From contig JAJBTR010000242.1 in NCBI GenBank assembly GCA_020860745.1, positions 3,699 through 15,106 on the forward strand: 11,408 nucleotides of DNA, in the 5' to 3' direction. The DNA comes from Lachnospiraceae bacterium. GTDB lineage: Bacteria; Bacillota; Clostridia; Lachnospirales; Lachnospiraceae. Positions 6,421 through 11,408 of this stretch are shown piece after piece; positions within the stretch are counted from its first letter, which is position 1; the number at the start of each line of letters is the position of its first letter. Position numbers and translations under genes: made by a program. The notes beneath the pieces were generated by a model. The model worked only from the letters and a program-made list of their open reading frames with translations, was not told where the DNA came from and made no database searches.

Positions 6421-6473
6421 ATCTCCGTCATCCCATTGAAATCTCCGTCATTTTAGTATAAAATGACGGAGAT
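6421..6473 (+). promoter_or_regulatory. fic promoter overlapped by a 33-bp palindromic operator
   Basis: ATCTCCGTCATTTTA (6441-6455) and TAAAATGACGGAGAT (6459-6473) are perfect 15-bp arms around the loop GTA. A third half-site, ATCTCCGTCAT, lies at 6421-6431. TTGAAA (6436-6441), a 17-bp spacer and TAAAAT (6459-6464) form a good sigma-A promoter inside this array, so a dimer on the palindrome would cover the -10. The likely binder is the winged helix of the Fic protein encoded 24 bp downstream (inference). Confidence 0.8.
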
Positions 6474-6497
6474 AATTTAAAAAACAAGGAGATAATT

Positions 6498-7538
6498 ATG
6501 AGGATATTTGATTATATAAAAGAGCCGGAAAAACTCTTAACACCTGAAATCGTCCAAATGGTTGGAAGTATTCATGAGCACAAGGGAAAACAGGAATTGT
6601 TTCTCGAAGCGAATATGGATGAACTAAAAACCTTGTTAGAAGTTGCGCTGATTCAGAGTACCGGTGCATCCAACCGAATTGAAGGTGTTTACACTACAGA
6701 CAAACGATTGGAAGAATTGGTCAGTCAAAAGGCTGAACCAAGAAACCGTTCAGAGCAGGAAATCGCTGGATATAGAGAAGTACTTTCCACGATACATGAA
6801 AGCTACGAGTATATCAATCCAAGACCTAATATTATTCTGCAGCTTCATCGTGATTTGTACTCCTATGCTGGTTCGGGTGGAAACTATAAAAATTCTGATA
6901 ATGTAATTGCTGAAACAGATGCAGAAGGACACCAGAAAACAAGATTTATTCCAGTTCCTGCGTTTCAGACCTCAGATGCGATGGAAGAACTATGCAGCCG
7001 GTTTTTACAGGCCTGGGAAGCAGATCATATTGATAAACTGATTTTGATTCCGATGTTTATTCTGGACTTTCTCTGCATTCATCCTTTCAATGATGGAAAC
7101 GGTCGTATGAGCCGACTGTTGACCCTTCTGCTGTTTTATAAAGCGGGATATATTGTTGGTAAGTATATCAGTGTGGAAATGCTGATTGAAAAAACCAAAG
7201 AAACCTATTATGAAGCATTACAGGCGAGTTCGGCTGGCTGGCATGAAAATGCAAACAGCTATGAGCCTTTCCTGAAATACTATCTTGGTATTATGCTGAA
7301 AGCCTACAATGAATTTGAAAGTCGTGTGGAACATCTGAAAACCCATACTCTTTCTAAACCGGAAAGGATCAGGGCTATGATCGACCAGAAAGTAGGAAAA
7401 ATCACAAAGAAGGAAATCATGGAAGCCTGTCCGGACATAAGTAAGACAACAGTTGAGCGTACTCTTACGGACCTGGTTAAGAGTGGTTATATTGCAAAGG
7501 TCGGTTCAGGACCGGCAACTGCTTATGTCAGAATTTGA
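6498..7538 (+). CDS. Fic-family AMP-transferase with N-terminal inhibitory helix and C-terminal winged helix
   Basis: This 346-aa Fic protein has the catalytic loop HPFNDGNGRMSR (195-206), matching HxFx(D/E)GNGRxxR in full, so it should transfer AMP (or a related group) from a nucleotide to a target hydroxyl. The inhibitory motif (S/T)xxxE(G/N) is present as SNRIEG (58-63, Glu62), N-terminal to the Fic core: class II, self-inhibited. Residues about 285-346 form a winged helix (KKEIMEACPDISKTTVERTL recognition region, then the wing GSGPATAYVRI), typical of the larger stand-alone Fic proteins that bind their own promoter. The ATG has AAGGAG about 6 nt upstream. No Doc/Phd-like antitoxin gene is adjacent. 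The gene looks AT-richer than both flanks, in line with separate acquisition. Target unknown. Confidence 0.95.
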   Translation: MRIFDYIKEPEKLLTPEIVQMVGSIHEHKGKQELFLEANMDELKTLLEVALIQSTGASNRIEGVYTTDKRLEELVSQKAEPRNRSEQEIAGYREVLSTIHESYEYINPRPNIILQLHRDLYSYAGSGGNYKNSDNVIAETDAEGHQKTRFIPVPAFQTSDAMEELCSRFLQAWEADHIDKLILIPMFILDFLCIHPFNDGNGRMSRLLTLLLFYKAGYIVGKYISVEMLIEKTKETYYEALQASSAGWHENANSYEPFLKYYLGIMLKAYNEFESRVEHLKTHTLSKPERIRAMIDQKVGKITKKEIMEACPDISKTTVERTLTDLVKSGYIAKVGSGPATAYVRI

Positions 7539-7600
7539 GGTATAAAAAAATGAAGGACGCGAGCTCTGTTTCAACAGAAAAAGATTTATCGATTTTTGAA

Positions 7601-7691
7601 GTTTTATTCCCAAATTTATTCCCAACGTGTTAATATGATTTTGGTTGGGCATAAAGTTGGGAAAAGGTAAGAATAAAGGTGAGAATAAAAC
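7601..7691. repeat. Nested inverted repeats with TTTATTC arms downstream of fic
   Basis: The left side holds GTTTTATTC (7601-7609) and TTTATTCCCAAC (7615-7626). The right side holds GTTGGG (7656-7661), GAATAAA (7671-7677) and GAATAAAAC (7683-7691), in mirror order. The whole could fold into one long imperfect hairpin or act as paired protein-binding sites. A further GTTTTATTC occurs near 7815. Repeated short arms beside mobile-element debris resemble integrase arm sites, but that is a guess. Confidence 0.5.
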
Positions 7692-7925
7692 CTTGATGAA
7701 CGCCATAACAGGACTTGGTGATGCCTTACGGCTCCATTTTTCCTGTTAATGAAGTGGTCAAAATTGGCCTTTACCCTCGAAAAAGCCAGTAAAATCAAGG
7801 AAAAACGGGACAAAGTTTTATTCAATACGGTCTCAAGGCGGTTCGTCGCGCACCTTAGTTCTCAAAACGTTAAGTGAGATAGGAAATCTTCGATTTCCGT
7901 AATCGAACTTATGCTGTGTATAATC

Positions 7926-7944
7926 GTCCCGAAAAAAGGACTTG
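7926..7944 (+). repeat. Right copy of the 19-bp direct repeat
   Basis: See the left copy at 4742-4760; 17 of 19 bases agree. It lies in the gene-free repeat-rich stretch between fic and the serine recombinase fragment. Confidence 0.35.
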
Positions 7945-8002
7945 CAAAACCCGGAAAAGCCAGTGTTATGGGGGTGTCCATAAAACGGTTTTCCGGTTTA
8001 AT

Positions 8003-8036
8003 GGTTCAGGCATGATTTTACGGTCATGCCCGAACC
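8003..8036 (-). terminator. Hairpin at the end of the serine recombinase gene
   Basis: GGTTCAGGCATGA (8003-8015) and TCATGCCCGAACC (8024-8036) pair at 12 of 13 positions around an 8-nt loop. The recombinase stop codon (8026-8024) lies inside the stem. No strong T tract follows on the minus strand, so it may act as a transcript-end structure or an element-end hairpin rather than a classical terminator. Confidence 0.55.
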
Positions 8037-8419
8037 TCTTTCATCAGTTCATCTAGCGGGATATATCCAATCAGATCATACTCGATATGGACTTCCTGGC
8101 GGCGTTTCCCGCTGCTCTTATCCGGCTTGCCGATATAGATAGCCTGTATCATTTCTCTCACGTTGTAGGGTGTCAGTTCTTCAGCATCGGCATTCTTTTT
8201 CGCTTTCCGGATAAACTGTTCAAGGTTGTCAATTTTCTGTTCCTGCACTTCGATTTTCTGATTCAGTTCAAGGATGGTCGCTTTCAATCCATTCTGTTCA
8301 GCCTCATAGTTTTCGCTCATCATTGCAAACCGTTCGTCTGTCATTTTCCCGGAAACATTATCCTCATAAATCCGGATAAACAGGGCATCCAGTTCTCTGA
8401 CCCGTTTGGGGAAGCGCAA
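8024..8419 (-). pseudogene. C-terminal fragment of a large serine recombinase (DUF4368 type)
   Basis: The 131-residue reading frame matches only the last quarter of a large serine recombinase: ELDALFIRIYEDNVSGKMT, then DERFAMMSENYEAEQ, a coiled coil (about 40-75; ILELNQKIEVQEQKIDNLEQ), ELTPYNVREMIQAIYI, and GKRRQEVHIEYDLIGYIPL. Family members are usually over 500 aa. The N-terminal resolvase domain with the catalytic Ser, and the recombinase and zinc-ribbon parts, are absent. The homology begins at about residue 5, just after a TTG codon, so the frame is a truncation rather than a gene with its own start. It cannot catalyse recombination. It marks the end of a former Tn4451/TndX-like or similar mobile element and lies on the opposite strand to fic. 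Confidence 0.88.
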
Positions 8420-8764
8420 TCCCCCGCAAGTTGCCAGTCAGTCAAACCGTGAAAACGGGTTTGTGTCTGACGAGGCGATACTTGCTCTCGAATAGTTTTG
8501 AAACCTCCTCCTACTTTATAGATGGGGACGGATACGAGTGTAACTCGTTAAAAAAGTTCCCTCTATATTTCTTATGGGGACGGATAAGTGCCGATTTGGC
8601 CGAAGATTTTGAAAAAGTTCACAAAAAATTCACAAATAAAATTAGCCGTATCGAGAGAATCTCGACACGACTAATGTATGAAAAAGATATTAAGCCGTTA
8701 GTGCAAGTGCATAAATGCTTCTTTGTTTTGTCTGTTGACCCATTACAATGATGTTTGGTTTTAA
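8420..8764. other. Gene-free stretch with short repeats between the recombinase fragment and the redox operon
   Basis: I see no convincing gene here; a plus-strand open frame (8431-8751) has no ribosome site and no recognisable family. ATGGGGACGGATA occurs twice as a 13-bp direct repeat (8522-8534 and 8574-8586). ACGAGT-GTA-ACTCGT (8534-8548) is a small perfect dyad. On the minus strand AGGAGGAGG (about 8513-8505) has no start codon at a usable distance. The right part holds the operon terminator. Confidence 0.55.
8626..8674 (-). terminator. Rho-independent terminator of the leftward redox operon
   Basis: TTAGCCGTATCGAGA (8642-8656) and TCTCGACACGACTAA (8660-8674) pair at 13 of 15 positions around GAA. 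On the minus strand the hairpin is followed at once by TTTTATTTG and then TTTTTT, the expected U-rich tail. It lies about 90 bp after the stop of the last gene of the operon. The plus-strand side has no T tract. Confidence 0.65.
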
Positions 8765-9526
8765 TTACTTCAAAACATTATACTGACTGTCATCCACCGG
8801 CTCAAGCCACTCGCTCGACCCGTTTTCCCCCGGCACTTCTACGGCCAGATGGGAGAACCAGCTGCCAGGTGCGGTTCCGTGCCAATGCTTCACACCGACC
8901 GGGATGTTGATGCAGTCGCCGGGCTTCATCTCCACAGCGTCCTTGCCCCACTCCTGATAATAGCCGCGTCCGGCCACACAGATCAGAATCTGACCGCCGC
9001 CTTTGTCTGCGTGGTGAATGTGCCAGTTGTTGCGGCAGCCCGGCTCAAAAGTCACATTGAAAATGCCGACCTGACTGGTTGACACAGGAGCGAGATAACT
9101 CTGGCCGATAAAATACTGTGCAAAGGCATCATTCGGCTCGCCTATTGGGAATATTATTTCAGCAGTATGAGCCGTCTTTGCATCAGTGGGAGCTGCGGCA
9201 TCGTCTGTCCAAATCTCCTTTGCCATGTTGAACACAGCCCAGCCCTTTGGCCAGCCAACGTAAAATGCAGCGTGGGTGATAATTGCCGCGATTTCTTTTT
9301 TTGTCACGCCGGCCTTCTTCGCGTTTTCCAAATGATACTTCAGAGAAGAATCTGTAATGCCAGAGGACATCAGTGCTACCACTGTGATGCTGCAACGTGT
9401 CTTGTGGTCGATATCCTGATTATTCCAGTTCTCGCCAAAAAGAATGTCATCATTAAAGTGAGCGAAATCCGGCGCAAACTCGCCAAGAGAGTTACGTCCT
9501 GCTGTCTGTACAATTTTTTCCATCAT
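8765..9526 (-). CDS. Carboxymuconolactone decarboxylase-like / cupin two-domain protein
   Basis: This 253-aa protein joins an N-terminal carboxymuconolactone decarboxylase (CMD)-like helical domain (about 10-108; KTRCSITVVALMSSG and AAIITHAAFYVGWPKGW) to a C-terminal cupin (about 150-240). The cupin metal site is visible as HIHH (169-172), Gln179 in the usual Glu position, PGDCINIPVG, and His214/His216. The CMD part has no CxxC pair, so an AhpD-type peroxidase role is unlikely. Such fusions are common in anaerobe redox operons; substrate unknown. I chose the ATG at 9526 because GGAGG lies 6 nt upstream; an in-frame ATG at 9574 would overlap the preceding gene. It is the last gene of the operon, 16 bp after the aldo/keto reductase. 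Confidence 0.88.
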   Translation of the reverse strand: MMEKIVQTAGRNSLGEFAPDFAHFNDDILFGENWNNQDIDHKTRCSITVVALMSSGITDSSLKYHLENAKKAGVTKKEIAAIITHAAFYVGWPKGWAVFNMAKEIWTDDAAAPTDAKTAHTAEIIFPIGEPNDAFAQYFIGQSYLAPVSTSQVGIFNVTFEPGCRNNWHIHHADKGGGQILICVAGRGYYQEWGKDAVEMKPGDCINIPVGVKHWHGTAPGSWFSHLAVEVPGENGSSEWLEPVDDSQYNVLK

Positions 9527-9542
9527 CGATTTCCTCCAATCT

Positions 9543-10580
9543 TCAGATTTTCTGATTTCCGGTTGACCATACATGGTTTTCTTTCGCAGCGGCGGCAGTG
9601 TTCTGCGCCATCACGCCCACCAGTGCATGGGGAACATAAGGCTCTTCCAGCCAGGCAAGTTCTTCGTCAGACAGTTGTAAATCAACTGCCTTTGCTGCGC
9701 CTTCGATATGGTGCAGTTTGGTGGCGCCCACCACAGGGGATGTCACTTTCGCCAGCAGCCACGCGAGGGAAACCTCTGTCATAGACACCCCGTGGCGTTC
9801 TGCCAGTTCCGCCACGCGTTCGATGATTACGGCATCCTGCGCCTCAGTAGCATCGTATTTGAACTTTGCATAGCTGTCCTCCTGAAGGCGTTTGGAGGTT
9901 TCTCCCGGATGTCTGGATAAACGTCCGCTGGCTAATGCACTGTATGGTGTCATTGCGATGTTATCTGCCCGGCAAAGCCCCGCCATTTCCCGCTCCTCCT
10001 CACGGAAAATCAGGTTATAGTATCCCTGAACGGAGACGAATTTTGTAAAGCCGTTGGCTTCTGCCAGCGCATTTGCCTTTGCAAGCTGCCAGGCAAAGCA
10101 GTTGGAGATACCGATATACCGGGTCTTCCCTGCCTTGACCGCCTGGTTCAGGCCATCCATAATGTCATATAGGGGCGTTTCGTAGTCCCACATATGATAA
10201 ATATACAAATCCACATGATCCATACCGAGGTTTTCCAGGCTCTTGTCGATCATTCGCTGGATGTGCTGCTGGCCGCTGATCCCCGCCTTGATTTCATCCT
10301 GGGTGCGCGGCAGAAATTTTGTTGCAATAACCACATCATCTCGCTTTGCGAAATCCCGCAGCGCACGGCCTACATACTGTTCGCTGGTGCCGCTCTGGTA
10401 GGCGATGGCCGTATCAAAGAAGTTGACGCCAAGCTCCAGCCCTCTTTTGATAATCTCACGGGAATGTTCCTCGTCAATCGTCCAGCTGTGCTGACCATTC
10501 GACGCATCCCCAAAGCCCATGCATCCCATACAAATGCGGGATACCTGTAAATCCGAATTTCCTAACTGAATATACTGCAT
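9543..10580 (-). CDS. Aldo/keto reductase
   Basis: This 345-aa cytoplasmic oxidoreductase of the aldo/keto reductase superfamily is a TIM barrel using NADPH. The catalytic tetrad is complete: Asp56 and Tyr61 (FFDTAIAY), Lys88 (ATKF) and His129 (IYHMWD). YIGISN near 175, PYSALASGRL and the late SPVVGATKLHHIEGA form the cofactor-binding end. The length is normal. GAGGAGG lies 5 nt before the ATG. It starts 10 bp after the flavoprotein gene and is followed by the CMD/cupin gene, so the operon pairs a carbonyl reductase with flavin enzymes. The physiological aldehyde or ketone cannot be told from the sequence. Confidence 0.94.
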   Translation of the reverse strand: MQYIQLGNSDLQVSRICMGCMGFGDASNGQHSWTIDEEHSREIIKRGLELGVNFFDTAIAYQSGTSEQYVGRALRDFAKRDDVVIATKFLPRTQDEIKAGISGQQHIQRMIDKSLENLGMDHVDLYIYHMWDYETPLYDIMDGLNQAVKAGKTRYIGISNCFAWQLAKANALAEANGFTKFVSVQGYYNLIFREEEREMAGLCRADNIAMTPYSALASGRLSRHPGETSKRLQEDSYAKFKYDATEAQDAVIIERVAELAERHGVSMTEVSLAWLLAKVTSPVVGATKLHHIEGAAKAVDLQLSDEELAWLEEPYVPHALVGVMAQNTAAAAKENHVWSTGNQKI

Positions 10581-10590
10581 TTCGTCCTCC

Positions 10591-11127
10591 TCAAATCAAT
10601 GATTTGCCCAGGCAGTATGCCTGCTCCGGGTATTTGCTTCGCTTTGTCATCCCCGGCGTTCCGCAACCCCGGCCTAAAACCTCACCGCAGTTCTCCAGGT
10701 TCAGATAGCGGACAAGGGTTTTATAGTGTGCCTCCAGAGTGTCAAATGTCCAGTTATCGCTGTTCCACGCGACAGCCAACAGAGCAGACTTCATATGTTT
10801 TCGTTGAATACTGCTGTTGAAAGCGCATAAGCGGTCGATCAGCGTTTTTAACTGTGCCGTCATCCCATAATAATAAAGTGGCGTGACAAACACCATCATA
10901 TCCGCCTTAAGGATTTCCGCCCTTATCTGCTCCATCTCGTCTTTCTGCACACAGGGTCCTTCATAGCCGCAGCTTACACAGCCGGTGCAGGGAGCGATAT
11001 GTGCATGGGCGGCATCAATGATGCGCACAGTGTGTCCGCTTTCCCTGGCACCGTCGGCGAACCGCTCTGCCAGGAAATTGGAAGAACCATTCCGGTTCGG
11101 GCTTCCTTCTAATACCACGATGTTCAT
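10591..11127 (-). CDS. Flavodoxin-fold NAD(P)H-dependent oxidoreductase with a Cys cluster
   Basis: This 178-aa protein has the flavodoxin-like FMN-binding fold: GSPNRNGSSNFLA (8-20) binds the FMN phosphate, and TPLYYYGMTAQLKTLIDRL forms the second flavin loop. Between them lies Cys47-x2-Cys50-x2-Cys53-x5-Cys59 with an acidic tail, the cluster found in iron-sulfur-flavoprotein-type members, where it may hold an Fe-S cluster or be redox-active. The family reduces quinones, nitro compounds or other acceptors. AAAGGCAGG lies about 6 nt before the ATG. It is 18 bp downstream of another flavodoxin-fold gene, so the operon encodes two such proteins. Confidence 0.9.
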   Translation of the reverse strand: MNIVVLEGSPNRNGSSNFLAERFADGARESGHTVRIIDAAHAHIAPCTGCVSCGYEGPCVQKDEMEQIRAEILKADMMVFVTPLYYYGMTAQLKTLIDRLCAFNSSIQRKHMKSALLAVAWNSDNWTFDTLEAHYKTLVRYLNLENCGEVLGRGCGTPGMTKRSKYPEQAYCLGKSLI

Positions 11128-11145
11128 TGAATACCTGCCTTTCTG

Positions 11146-11408
11146 TTATCGTCCGATCTGCTTTCCTGCCCGGTAAGCCTCGTCCATTGCCTTTGTTCCA
11201 AGGACATCGCCTTTTTTCCAGACCCCTTCGCCCCAGATCACAGGATTGACGTGGTTCCCAAGATAGTCAAAAATGTCCACCAAGTCTGTGGCTGTGCGTT
11301 TCAGTCCCGCCTTTCCGTCATGCCCGGTGACGATTACGTATACTTCCTTGCCACCGAGTCCCTGCCATTCCGGGAGCAGACGGTCGATGAAAATCTTCAT
11401 CTGTCCGC
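11146..11408 (-). CDS. Flavodoxin-fold oxidoreductase, C-terminal part (runs off the window)
   Basis: The visible end reads GQMKIFIDRLLPEW, then GGKEVYVIVTGHDGKAG and ATDLVDIFDYLGN, the C-terminal half of an NADPH-dependent FMN reductase/flavodoxin-like protein. The frame stays open to the window edge, and the family's FMN phosphate loop must lie beyond it, so the Met in GQMK is internal and not the start. The stop at 11146 precedes the next flavoprotein by 18 bp. It belongs to the leftward redox operon, whose promoter is outside the window. Confidence 0.8.
   Translation of the reverse strand, partial: GQMKIFIDRLLPEWQGLGGKEVYVIVTGHDGKAGLKRTATDLVDIFDYLGNHVNPVIWGEGVWKKGDVLGTKAMDEAYRAGKQIGR

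Larger units (their letters stand above)
7539..8023. other. Gene-free, repeat-rich stretch between fic and the serine recombinase fragment
   Basis: I see no supported gene in these 485 bp. The content is short repeats: the TTTATTC array (7601-7691), AAAAGCCAGT twice (near 7783 and 7955), AGGACTTG twice (near 7708 and 7937), a GGAAATC-TTC-GATTTCC hairpin (7882-7898), and a nested dyad CCGGAAAA/TTTTCCGG (7951-7958, 7989-7996) enclosing TTATGG/CCATAA (7966-7971, 7978-7983). It is probably the end region of one or more mobile elements. Confidence 0.6.

Noticed and set aside
8490..8513. Strong minus-strand AGGAGGAGG that could begin a gene leading into the recombinase fragment
   Set aside because: No ATG, GTG or TTG lies at a workable distance, and the frame that follows does not join the recombinase homology.
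8431..8751. Plus-strand open frame of 106 codons in the intergenic stretch
   Set aside because: It starts with a non-ATG codon without a ribosome site, crosses the direct repeats and the terminator hairpin, and resembles no family I know.
9167..9784. Plus-strand open frame of 205 codons opposite the cupin and aldo/keto reductase genes
   Set aside because: It has no domain, no ribosome site, and an odd Cys/His/Arg-rich composition typical of antisense reading. The minus-strand genes have full catalytic motifs.
1..11408. CRISPR array, tRNA or rRNA genes
   Set aside because: No regularly spaced repeats with unique spacers, no cloverleaf-like segment and no rRNA-like sequence were seen on either strand.

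Overview
This window looks like an accessory, partly decayed region of a Firmicutes/Clostridia chromosome, probably a gut Lachnospiraceae-like organism. That placement is inferred from strong AGGAGG-type ribosome sites, a Gram-positive LexA box, a DUF4368-type large serine recombinase fragment and a Lachnospiraceae-style tyrosine integrase fragment. No rRNA, tRNA or CRISPR array was seen.

Left part (1-4445). A tight rightward operon encodes a small SGNH/GDSL-type hydrolase, a 94-residue protein of unknown function and a large RecD2 helicase. The helicase is unusual in two ways: it carries a 78-bp in-frame repeat insert, and a DUF4186-like domain is fused to its C-terminus. It meets, tail to tail with 9 bp between, a leftward gene for a DUF5131 (phage Gp37/Gp68, three-Cys) protein. 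That gene is preceded by a small XRE regulator.

Middle (4446-6497). A leftward XRE-S24 (LexA/CI-like, self-cleaving) repressor faces a divergent intergenic region holding two good sigma-A promoters. Four copies of a CAAGGGRAA motif lie at promoters in this region and in front of the XRE gene, and a near-perfect LexA box sits in the rightward leader. The gene this switch should drive is gone. Only about 13 codons resembling the start of a Y-family (UmuC/DinB-like) DNA polymerase remain, joined to the C-terminal half of a tyrosine recombinase. That half carries a one-base frameshift and is followed by another, out-of-order integrase fragment. The picture is a collapsed SOS/mobile-element module.

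Centre right (6498-8764). A class II Fic AMP-transferase with a C-terminal winged helix sits behind a 33-bp palindrome that overlaps its own promoter, which suggests autoregulation. After it come about 480 bp of gene-free DNA rich in inverted repeats, the last 131 residues of a large serine recombinase with a hairpin at its stop codon, and about 345 bp without a convincing gene but with a leftward terminator.

Right part (8765-11408). A compact leftward operon encodes redox-type proteins: a flavodoxin-fold protein (partial, running off the window), a second flavoprotein with a four-Cys cluster, an aldo/keto reductase and a carboxymuconolactone-decarboxylase/cupin protein. The gaps are 10-18 bp and the operon ends at the hairpin near 8660. 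The set looks like a quinone, aldehyde or electrophile reduction cassette, but its substrate cannot be read from the sequence.
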